From: Neptunicoccus cionae | GTDB lineage: Bacteria > Pseudomonadota > Alphaproteobacteria > Rhodobacterales > Rhodobacteraceae | DNA length: 64,000 nt | NCBI RefSeq assembly: GCF_014643735.1 | Contig: NZ_BMKA01000002.1 | Location: 682,001-746,000 of the forward strand | Reading direction: 5' to 3' | Shown here: piece after piece, positions 16,246 through 24,184 of the stretch | How the letters are laid out: the number at the start of each line of letters is the position of its first letter | Numbering within the stretch: the first letter of the stretch is position 1 | Program-made: the position numbers and the translations under genes | Notes under the pieces: generated by a model | Seen by the model: only the letters and a program-made list of their open reading frames with translations | Database searches by the model: none | Told to the model about the DNA's origin: nothing

Positions 16246-17567
16246 ACACTGCTACCCTTAAATCCGGCGCGGTCCGGCAGGTGAATGGTAAAAAGACCCT
16301 TTCCTACGCATTGCTGGCGGCAGTTATCGCCTATTTTGCCTATATCTTCTTTGCCTTTGACATCGCAGGTCTCGGCCAACGTGCAAGTCTGGAGAACGCC
16401 CGCACGCTTGTAGCGGACAGTTATTCTTACAAAACGCACATCACCAAATCGAACCGTGGCGCTGGCACCCTGACCGCCGCAATCGAAGGTGAAAAGAAGG
16501 GTCGTTACCCCGATGGCAGCTATCCGGAATGGGTCGATGGCAATGGCACGGATGCTTTTGTGACCCTGCGCGACGGAACCGTGGTCGAATTGACAGGCAA
16601 GGTGGTCTATTATGATGTGCCCGATTACGGCCCGATCAAGATCACCACGCGCAACAGCGGCATCGACCTTGAACTGCCCACAGCGGATGTCCCCCCGTTC
16701 ATCTCTGCCTCGCGCAACCGCGTGGCCATCACTGTGCCGGGGGGTCGGATTAATGTCACGAAATCCAAAACCGAAATCTTCCGCTACTTTACAGGATGGG
16801 AGATGTTCTTCTTCACACTCGACAGTCCGTTTTACGGCAAAAGCCCTGCGCAACTGGCCTATCTGGCCAGCACTGCCCCACGGATCGACCCGAATAGCAG
16901 CAACCTTGCGCTGATGTGGGACGGGTTCTGGAACAACGCTATGTGGCGGCATGCTGATGTGGCTTGGGCGATATTTGAGACCATTCTGATGGCCTTCCTA
17001 GGCACTATTGGAGCGGCGCTGATTGCCTTGCCGCTGGCGTTTCTCTCAGCACAGAATTTCACTAAAAATATGGTGGCGCGGTTCTCCATGCGGCGGGCCT
17101 TTGACTTTCTACGGGGTGTGGACGGTTTGATCTGGACGATCATCCTGTCCCGCGCTTTTGGCCCCGGTCCGCTGACAGGTGCGCTGGCGATCCTGCTGAC
17201 GGACACTGGAACCTTTGGCAAGATGTTCTCCGAGACGCTGGAAAACGTGGACGAGAAACAGATCGAGGGTATTCGTTCGACCGGTGCGAAACCGCTCCAG
17301 CGCTACCGTTTTGGCGTGTTACCGCAGATCACCCCCGTCTTCATCAGTCAGGTGCTATACTATCTGGAATCCAACACCCGCAGTGCCACAGTTATCGGCG
17401 CGATTGTCGGGGGCGGTATCGGATTGTTGCTGACGCAGGCGATTATCACCGGCAAAGACTGGGAGGAAGTGACCTATTACATCGTTCTGATCGTTTTAAT
17501 GGTGATGATGATGGACTCCCTTTCAGGCTGGCTGCGCAGCAAGCTTATCGGCAACAAAGGCTCTTGA
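16242..17567 (+). CDS. phnE: phosphonate ABC transporter permease PhnE2 (long form)
   Basis: 441 residues from the ATG at 16242 that overlaps the phnE1 stop; the frame is open further upstream, but that part shadows phnE1. After a first membrane helix (about residues 15-40) there is a hydrophilic, probably periplasmic insert of about 180 residues before the usual permease core. The EAA-type loop IEGIRSTGAKPLQRYRFGVL is present. Ordinary PhnE is about 260-280 residues, so the insert makes this the long PhnE variant. It ends 10 bases from the convergent phnF stop. Confidence 0.92.
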   Translation: MNTATLKSGAVRQVNGKKTLSYALLAAVIAYFAYIFFAFDIAGLGQRASLENARTLVADSYSYKTHITKSNRGAGTLTAAIEGEKKGRYPDGSYPEWVDGNGTDAFVTLRDGTVVELTGKVVYYDVPDYGPIKITTRNSGIDLELPTADVPPFISASRNRVAITVPGGRINVTKSKTEIFRYFTGWEMFFFTLDSPFYGKSPAQLAYLASTAPRIDPNSSNLALMWDGFWNNAMWRHADVAWAIFETILMAFLGTIGAALIALPLAFLSAQNFTKNMVARFSMRRAFDFLRGVDGLIWTIILSRAFGPGPLTGALAILLTDTGTFGKMFSETLENVDEKQIEGIRSTGAKPLQRYRFGVLPQITPVFISQVLYYLESNTRSATVIGAIVGGGIGLLLTQAIITGKDWEEVTYYIVLIVLMVMMMDSLSGWLRSKLIGNKGS

Positions 17568-17577
17568 TCTCGCGCTG

Positions 17578-18300
17578 TCAGATGTTGGTGTCCGAACCAT
17601 CTATGGTCAGCTCGATATGGTTGCCGGAAAACCATGTGCGACCGTATTCGACAGGCTGCCCGTCCAGATCTACATCTACGTTGGTGCTGCGCAGCAGGGC
17701 AGTACCAACCTTCAGGTTTAACAAAGTGGCCGAAGTGGCATTTGCATTCACTGCCGCCAGTCGCGTTTCCTGACGGGTATAATCCTGCACCCCGCAAGCG
17801 GCAAAAGCAGCTGTGATCGAATTTAGCGTCTGCAAATGTGCCAGCAGGTCGGGAAATCGCGCTGCCGGAAAAACGGATATGAAATGCGCCACCGGCGTTT
17901 CATCCACCCGCGCCAGACCTTCAACCACATGCACCTGAACGCCCTTGCGCCGGCCCAAAGCGCGCGCCTCTTCTGCATCCGCAGGGCGCGTTGTCATCGA
18001 CAGGAGCTCTTTTGACCCCTGATGCCCCGCCTCTGCCACAGATTGGTGAAAGCGCACCCTTTTGCCCACGGAATAGCGCACCGGATCAGCCGCAACAAAG
18101 GCACCTGCCCCGCGTCTGGTGTAGACCAGACCTTCCTCTACCAGCGCCGAGATTGCGTGTCGCACGGTGTGGCGGTTGACCCCGAACCGTGTCCCATAGG
18201 CCACTTCGGTTGGCAGTTTCTCCCCCGCTTTATGATGCCCCTTGGCAATATCTCGGGTGATGCGTTCGGCAATATCTTTCCAGATCGCTTGTTTGGCCAC
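17578..18300 (-). CDS. phnF: phosphonate metabolism regulator PhnF (GntR/HutC family)
   Basis: 240 residues, starting with GTG (complement of 18298-18300) with GAAGG upstream. An N-terminal winged helix-turn-helix (about 10-75, GVNRHTVRHAISALVEEGLV) is followed by a UTRA ligand-binding domain. PhnF proteins repress phosphonate genes and are released by ligand. It is divergent from phnG, with a shared 100-bp control region containing repeated TTGTCTA half-sites, which are good candidates for its operator. Confidence 0.9.
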   Translation of the reverse strand: MAKQAIWKDIAERITRDIAKGHHKAGEKLPTEVAYGTRFGVNRHTVRHAISALVEEGLVYTRRGAGAFVAADPVRYSVGKRVRFHQSVAEAGHQGSKELLSMTTRPADAEEARALGRRKGVQVHVVEGLARVDETPVAHFISVFPAARFPDLLAHLQTLNSITAAFAACGVQDYTRQETRLAAVNANATSATLLNLKVGTALLRSTNVDVDLDGQPVEYGRTWFSGNHIELTIDGSDTNI

Positions 18301-18316
18301 GTCACAAAACCTTCAC
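18299..18316. promoter_or_regulatory. possible Pho-box-like direct repeat at the phnF start
   Basis: ACGTCAC (18299-18305) and CCTTCAC (18310-18316) repeat at 11 bp, each followed by AAAA, as PhoB units do. It overlaps the phnF start codon and ribosome-binding site, so part of the match may be due to translation signals. Confidence 0.25.
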
Positions 18317-18355
18317 AAAATTCATCTGGCAACGCCACCTTATCCGCGCTACCAC

Positions 18356-18399
18356 TTGTCTAGTTGTATAGTATTATAGACACATCAGGAAATTGTCTA
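18356..18399. promoter_or_regulatory. candidate PhnF operator between phnF and phnG
   Basis: TTGTCTA at 18356-18362 faces TAGACA at 18377-18382 as an inverted repeat with A+T-rich centre. A third TTGTCTA lies at 18393-18399, ending one base before the phnG ATG at 18401. The position in the divergent phnF/phnG promoter region fits autorepression and control of the C-P lyase genes by a HutC-type regulator. Confidence 0.55.
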
Positions 18400-18400
18400 G

Positions 18401-18844
18401 ATGGATGACCAAACGAAACGTAAAAACTGGATGGGGTTGCTGGCAAAATCCGCGCCACCGACCATGGAAGAACTTTGCGCACCCCTGTCTGCAACCCACA
18501 GTTTTGACTGGCTGCGCCAGCCCGAAACCGGCGGTGTCATGGTGCGCGGTCGCACGGGCGGCACCGGATCTGCCTTTAACATGGGAGAGGTCACAGTGAC
18601 CCGTTGTTCCCTGCGACTGAAGTGCGGCGCAGTGGGTCACGCCTATGTGCAGGGCCGCGACAAAGCCCATGCGACACAAGCCGCCTTGGTCGATGCGCTG
18701 ATGCAGACCGCACAGGCCGAACACGTCGAACAAGACATTCTGCAACCCCTGCGACAGCAACGGATGCAGCAGCAAGCCGCCATTCAGGGCCGCGCAAATG
18801 CCACCAAGGTGGACTTCTTCACAATGGTCAGAGGAGACGACTGA
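18401..18844 (+). CDS. phnG: C-P lyase core subunit PhnG
   Basis: 147 residues. It matches PhnG in length and in segments such as GRTGGTGSAFNMGEVTVTRC and GHAYVQGRDKAHA. With PhnH, PhnI and PhnJ it makes the C-P lyase core complex that joins phosphonate to ribose and cleaves the C-P bond. AGGA lies 10 bases before the ATG. The stop overlaps phnH by one base. It is first gene of the phnGHIJKLN operon. Confidence 0.93.
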   Translation: MDDQTKRKNWMGLLAKSAPPTMEELCAPLSATHSFDWLRQPETGGVMVRGRTGGTGSAFNMGEVTVTRCSLRLKCGAVGHAYVQGRDKAHATQAALVDALMQTAQAEHVEQDILQPLRQQRMQQQAAIQGRANATKVDFFTMVRGDD

Positions 18845-19422
18845 TGGAGCTCTCAGCCCTGTCCGGCGGTTTTGACAACGCCGCCCACCAATCTGCCACC
18901 GCCTTTCGTGCTATTATGAACGTTACGGCCCGCCCCGGTGTGATCGAAACCGTCAGCGGCGCAATGCCGCCAAAGGGACTTTCCATCGCCGCAGGCAGCC
19001 TGTTGCTGACCCTGTGTGACCCCGAAACAAAGCTGTATCTTGCAGGGGGGGTAGACTCTCAACCGATCCGCGACTGGTTGACGTTCCACACAGGCGCGCC
19101 ATTAGTGCCAGCAGCGCAGGCCGATTTCGCCCTTGGTGCGTGGGAGGAGCTGTTGCCCCTGACGCAATACGCCATCGGTACAGATCAATATCCCGACCGC
19201 TCTGCCACGCTGATTGTCGAGATGCCGGAACTGTCGCAATCCGGCGCCACCCTGACGGGACCGGGGATAAAAGACAGCGCACAACTGTCCCTGCCCTCGC
19301 TTGAACCGTTCCAGTTGAACGCGGCACTCTTCCCGCTCGGGTGTGATTTCTTCTTCACCGCAGGCGACAAAATCGCCGCCCTCCCCCGCACCACGAAACC
19401 GGAGTCCGTCACATGTATGTAG
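18844..19422 (+). CDS. phnH: C-P lyase core subunit PhnH
   Basis: 192 residues from the ATG at 18844 in TGATGG, coupled to phnG; the frame continues upstream only as a phnG shadow. PhnH features include FRAIMNVTARPG near the start and a C-terminal PLGCDFFFTAGDKIAALPRTT. It is a structural subunit of the core complex. It overlaps phnI by 10 bases. Confidence 0.93.
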   Translation: MELSALSGGFDNAAHQSATAFRAIMNVTARPGVIETVSGAMPPKGLSIAAGSLLLTLCDPETKLYLAGGVDSQPIRDWLTFHTGAPLVPAAQADFALGAWEELLPLTQYAIGTDQYPDRSATLIVEMPELSQSGATLTGPGIKDSAQLSLPSLEPFQLNAALFPLGCDFFFTAGDKIAALPRTTKPESVTCM

Positions 19423-20516
19423 CTGTAAAAGGCGGCGAAAAGGCCATTGACGCCGCCCATGACTGGCTGGCCGAGGTGCGCCGTGGCGACCCTGCGGTGG
19501 CTGAGCTTTCGCTGGCGCAAATTCGCGAACAGATGTCTTTGGCGGTGGATCGGGTGATGTCCGAAGGGTCTTTGCATGATCCTGATCTGGCTGCGCTGGC
19601 GATCAAACAATCCCGCGGTGATCTGATCGAGGCGATCTTTCTGATCCGCGCCTACCGCACCACCCTGCCCCGCTTTGGCGCATCCCATCCGATTAAAACC
19701 GATACCATGCAATGCCAGCGCCGTGTCTCGGCCACGTTTAAGGACGTGCCGGGTGGGCAGATTCTCGGGCCGACTTTCGATTACACCCATCGCTTGCTGG
19801 ATTTCAAACTGGCAGCCGAGGGGGCCGTGCCGGATGCACCGGTTGAAGACGATCCTGACCTGCTGGCCGAACGCAAGCCCCATGTGATGGGCTTTCTGAA
19901 CAAGGACAGCTTGATCGAAACCGCTGAACCGGACGATGAAACACCGCCCGACCTGACGCGCGCGCCCATGGAACTGCCCGCAAACCGTGCTTTGCGATTG
20001 CAGAACCTCACCCGTGCGGATGAGGGCTTCCTGCTTGGGCTCGCCTATTCCACCCAGCGTGGATATGCGCGCAATCATGCGTTTGTCGGTGAACTGCGCA
20101 TTGGCAAAGTGGCAGTGGAGATGGACATTCCCGAACTGGGTTTCGCGGTAGAGATCGGGGAAATAACAGTTACGGAATGTGAAACCGTGAACCAGTTCAA
20201 AGGCTCCAAGACAGAGCCGCCGCAGTTCACACGGGGCTACGGGCTGGTGTTTGGCCAATGCGAACGCAAGGCTATTTCGATGGCGCTGGTAGACCGCGCC
20301 CTACGCTGGAAAGAACTCGGCGAGGATAACGCAGGCGCACCCGCCCAAGACGAAGAATTCGTCCTCAGTCATTCCGACAACATTCAAGCCACCGGCTTTC
20401 TGGAGCATATCAAACTTCCCCATTACGTGGATTTCCAGTCTGAACTGGAACTGATCCGATCCATTCGTGCGGCGGCAAATGCGGCGCAACAAGACACTAA
20501 AATTACGGCGGAATGA
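19413..20516 (+). CDS. phnI: C-P lyase core subunit PhnI
   Basis: 367 residues, normal for PhnI. The N-terminus MYVAVKGGEKAI and the central GYARNHAFVGELRIG segment are family landmarks. PhnI has nucleosidase activity and, with G, H and L, installs the phosphonate on ribose triphosphate. It overlaps both neighbours (10 bases with phnH, 4 bases with phnJ). Confidence 0.94.
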   Translation: MYVAVKGGEKAIDAAHDWLAEVRRGDPAVAELSLAQIREQMSLAVDRVMSEGSLHDPDLAALAIKQSRGDLIEAIFLIRAYRTTLPRFGASHPIKTDTMQCQRRVSATFKDVPGGQILGPTFDYTHRLLDFKLAAEGAVPDAPVEDDPDLLAERKPHVMGFLNKDSLIETAEPDDETPPDLTRAPMELPANRALRLQNLTRADEGFLLGLAYSTQRGYARNHAFVGELRIGKVAVEMDIPELGFAVEIGEITVTECETVNQFKGSKTEPPQFTRGYGLVFGQCERKAISMALVDRALRWKELGEDNAGAPAQDEEFVLSHSDNIQATGFLEHIKLPHYVDFQSELELIRSIRAAANAAQQDTKITAE

Positions 20517-21418
20517 CTATGACCAACCAAGACATAAGGACCAGTGATATGAGCGACTATAACTTCGCCTATCTGGACGAACAGACCAAACGCATGATCC
20601 GCCGCGCGATCCTCAAGGGGCTGGCGATACCGGGTTATCAGGTGCCTTTTGCCAGCCGCGAAATGCCGATGCCTTATGGCTGGGGCACGGGCGGTGTGCA
20701 AGTAACGGCGGCCTGTTTGACGCCGGACGATACGTTAAAGGTGATCGACCAAGGTGCGGATGACACCACAAATGCAGTGTCGATAAGACGGTTCTTTGAG
20801 AAGACCGCCGCCGTGGCAGTGACCCAATCCACCAAGCGGGCCAGCGTCATCCAGACCCGCCACCGCATCCCCGAAGAGCCGCTGAGCGAAGATCAGATAC
20901 TGGTCTATCAGGTCCCGATCCCCGAACCCCTGCGTTTTCTGGAACCCCGTGAAACAGAGACCCGCAAGATGCACGCGCTGGAAGAATACGGATTGATGCA
21001 CGTCAAACTGTTCGAGGATATTTCCCAACACGGCCAGATCGCCACCGCCTATGCCTATCCGGTCATGGTGGAAGGGCGCTATGTGATGGATCCCTCCCCG
21101 ATCCCGCGCTTTGACAACCCCAAGATGGAAATGGCCGCGATCCAGCTGTTCGGTGCGGGCCGCGAGCAGCGCATCTACGCGATCCCGCCCTATACGCAGG
21201 TGGTGAGCCTCGATTTTGAGGACTACCCGTTTGAGGCCAGCAAGGCCGAAGGCGCCTGCGCGCTTTGCGGGGCGGATCATACCTATCTGGACGAGGTGAT
21301 TGTGGATGATGACGGCGGGCGGATGTTTGTTTGTTCGGACACAGATTACTGCGAAAGCCGCCGTCAGGCGGGGCACCTCGGGGTTGAAGGCACCCCGTAC
21401 AGAAAGGATGCGGCATGA
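20513..21418 (+). CDS. phnJ: C-P lyase radical SAM subunit PhnJ
   Basis: 301 residues. C249, C252, C274 and C280 reproduce the spacing of the Fe-S cysteines of Escherichia coli PhnJ (CxxC, then 22 and 6 residues). This subunit cleaves the C-P bond of ribose-1-phosphonate 5-phosphate by radical chemistry. A later ATG at 20549 (MSDYNFAYLDEQTK) is a possible start closer to the E. coli form. It overlaps phnI and phnK by 4 bases each. Confidence 0.95.
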   Translation: MTMTNQDIRTSDMSDYNFAYLDEQTKRMIRRAILKGLAIPGYQVPFASREMPMPYGWGTGGVQVTAACLTPDDTLKVIDQGADDTTNAVSIRRFFEKTAAVAVTQSTKRASVIQTRHRIPEEPLSEDQILVYQVPIPEPLRFLEPRETETRKMHALEEYGLMHVKLFEDISQHGQIATAYAYPVMVEGRYVMDPSPIPRFDNPKMEMAAIQLFGAGREQRIYAIPPYTQVVSLDFEDYPFEASKAEGACALCGADHTYLDEVIVDDDGGRMFVCSDTDYCESRRQAGHLGVEGTPYRKDAA

Positions 21419-22185
21419 CCCCTTTACTGGACGTACAGACCCTGTCGAAAAACTATGGCCAGCGGATCGGTTGCAAGGACGTGTCCTTTGATCTGTATCC
21501 CGGCGAAGTCATGGGCATTGTCGGGGAAAGCGGGTCGGGCAAATCCACGTTGCTGAACTGTCTGGCAGGGCATCTGGAACCGGATCACGGCAAGGTTCTG
21601 TTTGATACCAAGACCGATGGTTTGAAAGACACGGTAACCATGTCCGAACCCGAGCGCCGCATGCTGGGGCGCACCGACTGGGCCTTTGTTCACCAACACG
21701 CCCGCGACGGGCTGCGCATGAGTGTCAGTGCCGGTGGCAATGTGGGCGAGCGGCTGATGGCTGTGGGCGCGCGGCACTACGGCGACATTCGTGCGCAAGC
21801 CACGGACTGGCTGGGCCGCGTCGAAATCCGCGAGGATCGTATCGACGACCGTCCCACCGCCTTTTCTGGTGGAATGCAACAACGGCTTCAAATCGCCCGC
21901 AATCTGGTGACAGGACCGCGGCTGGTATTCATGGATGAACCCACCGGCGGTTTGGATGTTTCGGTACAGGCCCGCTTGCTGGACATGATCCGCGAGCTGG
22001 TCCGCGATCTGGGTCTGTCCGCCATCATCGTAACCCATGACCTTGCCGTGGTGCGCCTGCTGGCGGATCGGCTGATGGTTATGAAAGATGGGCATGTGGT
22101 GGAAACCGGCCTGACGGATCAGGTGCTGGATGATCCACAGCACAGCTACAGCCAACTTCTCGTTTCTTCGGTTCTACAGGTGTGA
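21415..22185 (+). CDS. phnK: C-P lyase ATP-binding subunit PhnK
   Basis: 256 residues, an ABC-type ATPase without transporter partner. Walker A GESGSGKSTL, signature FSGGMQQRLQIARNL, Walker B LVFMDEPTGGLDVS and His switch in VTHDLAVV. PhnK binds the core complex through PhnJ. It overlaps phnJ and phnL by 4 bases, which fixes its place in the operon. Confidence 0.94.
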   Translation: MTPLLDVQTLSKNYGQRIGCKDVSFDLYPGEVMGIVGESGSGKSTLLNCLAGHLEPDHGKVLFDTKTDGLKDTVTMSEPERRMLGRTDWAFVHQHARDGLRMSVSAGGNVGERLMAVGARHYGDIRAQATDWLGRVEIREDRIDDRPTAFSGGMQQRLQIARNLVTGPRLVFMDEPTGGLDVSVQARLLDMIRELVRDLGLSAIIVTHDLAVVRLLADRLMVMKDGHVVETGLTDQVLDDPQHSYSQLLVSSVLQV

Positions 22186-22871
22186 CTATGATTTCAGTAA
22201 AAAACGCGACCAAATCTTTCGTGCTCCACAATCAGGGCGGCGCGGTGATCCCCGTAATGGGGAATGGCAATCTGACCGTTAATGCCGGCGAATGTGTCGG
22301 GCTGACTGGGGCATCAGGCGCGGGCAAATCCACCCTGATGCGGATGATCTATGGCAACTATCTGACCCAAAGTGGCGAGGTTCGTGTCGGCGGTCTGAAC
22401 GTGGCACAGGCCGAACCGCGCGAGATATTGCAGATGCGCAAACACACGCTTGGCTATGTCAGCCAGTTTCTGCGGGTCGTGCCACGGGTGCCAACGCTGA
22501 ACGTAGTGGCCGAACCGCTGTTACAACTGGGCACCCCCCGTGATCAGGCACTGAAACGCGCTAGTGAGCTGTTGTCTGTGCTGCGCATCCCGGAACGGCT
22601 GTGGGATCTGTCGCCGCTGACCTTTTCGGGGGGCGAACAACAGCGTGTGAACATCGCGCGGGGCTTTGCCTATGACTATCCCGCGTTGTTGCTGGATGAA
22701 CCCACGGCCAGCCTTGACGGGCGCAACCGTGAAACCGTGCTCGGGCTGATCGAAACGGCTAAGGAACGAGGGACCGCGATTGTCGGCATTTTTCACGACG
22801 AGTCCGCCCGCAAACAAGTCTGCACCCGCGAAATCGACGTGATCGAATTCGCACCAAAGGCAGCAGCGTAA
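22182..22871 (+). CDS. phnL: C-P lyase ATP-binding subunit PhnL
   Basis: 229 residues, the second ABC-type ATPase of the system. Walker [13 protein letters not shown], signature FSGGEQQRVNIARGF, Walker B ALLLDEPTASLDG. PhnL is needed with PhnG, H and I for forming alkylphosphonate ribose triphosphate. The stop overlaps the phnN start by one base. Confidence 0.94.
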   Translation: MTMISVKNATKSFVLHNQGGAVIPVMGNGNLTVNAGECVGLTGASGAGKSTLMRMIYGNYLTQSGEVRVGGLNVAQAEPREILQMRKHTLGYVSQFLRVVPRVPTLNVVAEPLLQLGTPRDQALKRASELLSVLRIPERLWDLSPLTFSGGEQQRVNIARGFAYDYPALLLDEPTASLDGRNRETVLGLIETAKERGTAIVGIFHDESARKQVCTREIDVIEFAPKAAA

Positions 22872-23422
22872 TGGCGGGACGGTTGTTTACGATTGTCGGC
22901 CCGTCTGGGGCGGGCAAGGATACGGTTCTGGACGCTGCATTGCTGCGCTGCTCCAATGTAGAGCGGGTCCAGCGGGTTATCACACGCGCAGGTGATGCAG
23001 GCGGTGAAGCGATCGACGGCGTCAGTCGCGCGACCTTTCAGGCCATGCAGGTCCGCGGTGAATTTGCCTTGTGGTGGGCCGCCCATAACACCTGCTATGG
23101 CATCCCTGTCGCGATGGATCACGCGCTGGCAGCGGACCGCGATGTGGTCTTCAACGGCTCTCGTGCGGCAATACCCGAAATTCTACGGAAGTACCCGAAT
23201 GTCACGGTGATTTCACTGATCGTAACACCTGATGTCTTACGCCAGCGCCTGATCGTTAGAGGCCGCGAAACACTTTTGGACATCGAGGCCCGTTTGCGGC
23301 GCTCAAATCTTGGGTTCACCACACCCGCGCGCACCATAGAAATCGACAACTCCGGCCCGCTTGAGCTCGCGGTGGACCACATGGTCGCGGCCCTTACCCC
23401 CGCAGAGGAACCCGTTCGATGA
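22871..23422 (+). CDS. phnN: ribose 1,5-bisphosphate phosphokinase PhnN
   Basis: 183 residues with a guanylate-kinase-like P-loop GPSGAGKDT at the N-terminus. PhnN converts ribose 1,5-bisphosphate to PRPP, the salvage end of C-P lyase products. It is last in the phnGHIJKLN series. Its final 29 bases overlap the 3' end of the opposed DUF1045 gene. Confidence 0.92.
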   Translation: MAGRLFTIVGPSGAGKDTVLDAALLRCSNVERVQRVITRAGDAGGEAIDGVSRATFQAMQVRGEFALWWAAHNTCYGIPVAMDHALAADRDVVFNGSRAAIPEILRKYPNVTVISLIVTPDVLRQRLIVRGRETLLDIEARLRRSNLGFTTPARTIEIDNSGPLELAVDHMVAALTPAEEPVR

Positions 23423-24080
23423 TCTGGAAACACCCGTTTTCCAACTGCCCGCACAGGCAAAGCGCGTTCAGCATGAAGGGTCTTTTCAGGTGGGGTTCAA
23501 GAGTCTTCTCCAGCACCGCGCGTGTCTGCGCTTGCTGGTTATCGCTCAGACTTCCTGAAAGCGTCACATGAAACCGGAATTCGTCCAGCACATAAGGATA
23601 GCCCCAAAGCCGCAGCAACTCGTCCTGCCGAGGCGACAGGTTCGTGCCTCGGCGGCGTTGCAGTTCTTGAGGGTCCATCGGCGCGCGGAACCGGTCCAGC
23701 GCCATTACAACATCCCCCACCAGCGCAACAAAGGCTGGATCGGGATCGGCAGGGCGCAGGGCGATAAACTGCTTAATGCTGTCCAGCTTCAGCAGGCCGA
23801 TTTCGACCGGCCCCTGCTGGCTGCCGTATTCCCGCACAGCGTGCAGCAGATCCTCTGCCGAAAAATCCGGATGCAACACAAAGGGCGCTTTCAACGTGCC
23901 GTGCAACCCGTACCGCCGCGGCGTGGCCGTGATCTGGTCCACCGGCAGCGGCAACCCGTCAAGCCGCGGATGCGCTGCGGGTTCGCCCTTGGCTATATCC
24001 CAACCGAGCCACCCCGCCCCGAATGCGGCGAGGGGATGGTCGGTCGGCGGTGTGAAATAGACGGCATAACGCTGGTGCAT
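23394..24080 (-). CDS. phosphonate-associated DUF1045 protein (2H phosphoesterase-like)
   Basis: 228 residues from the ATG at 24080 (MHQRYAVYFTPP), with AGGAG about 12 bases upstream; the frame is open to 24125. It contains two HxT-type elements, LHGTLKAPF and FHVTLSG, the hallmark of 2H phosphoesterases, in the DUF1045 family regularly linked to C-P lyase genes. Such proteins could open the cyclic ribose phosphate formed by C-P lyase, which fits its place between phnN and phnM. It is convergent with phnN and divergent from phnM. Confidence 0.85.
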   Translation of the reverse strand: MHQRYAVYFTPPTDHPLAAFGAGWLGWDIAKGEPAAHPRLDGLPLPVDQITATPRRYGLHGTLKAPFVLHPDFSAEDLLHAVREYGSQQGPVEIGLLKLDSIKQFIALRPADPDPAFVALVGDVVMALDRFRAPMDPQELQRRRGTNLSPRQDELLRLWGYPYVLDEFRFHVTLSGSLSDNQQAQTRAVLEKTLEPHLKRPFMLNALCLCGQLENGCFQIIERVPLRG

Positions 24081-24145
24081 GGTCGCTCGGGCTCCTTTTG
24101 CTCTGGGCCGGATATAAGACATCAAGATGTTACACCCTCATGACA

Positions 24146-24156
24146 TTAGACTCTAA
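24146..24156. promoter_or_regulatory. palindrome upstream of phnM
   Basis: TTAGACTCTAA is a perfect 11-bp palindrome about 29 bases before the preferred phnM start and contains the GTCTAA half-site resembling those at phnG. It could be a PhnF-type operator controlling phnM and the divergent DUF1045 gene. If phnM starts at 24140 it would be coding. Confidence 0.3.
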
Positions 24157-24184
24157 AATCGCAACTAAAACTGGTAGTAGAATT

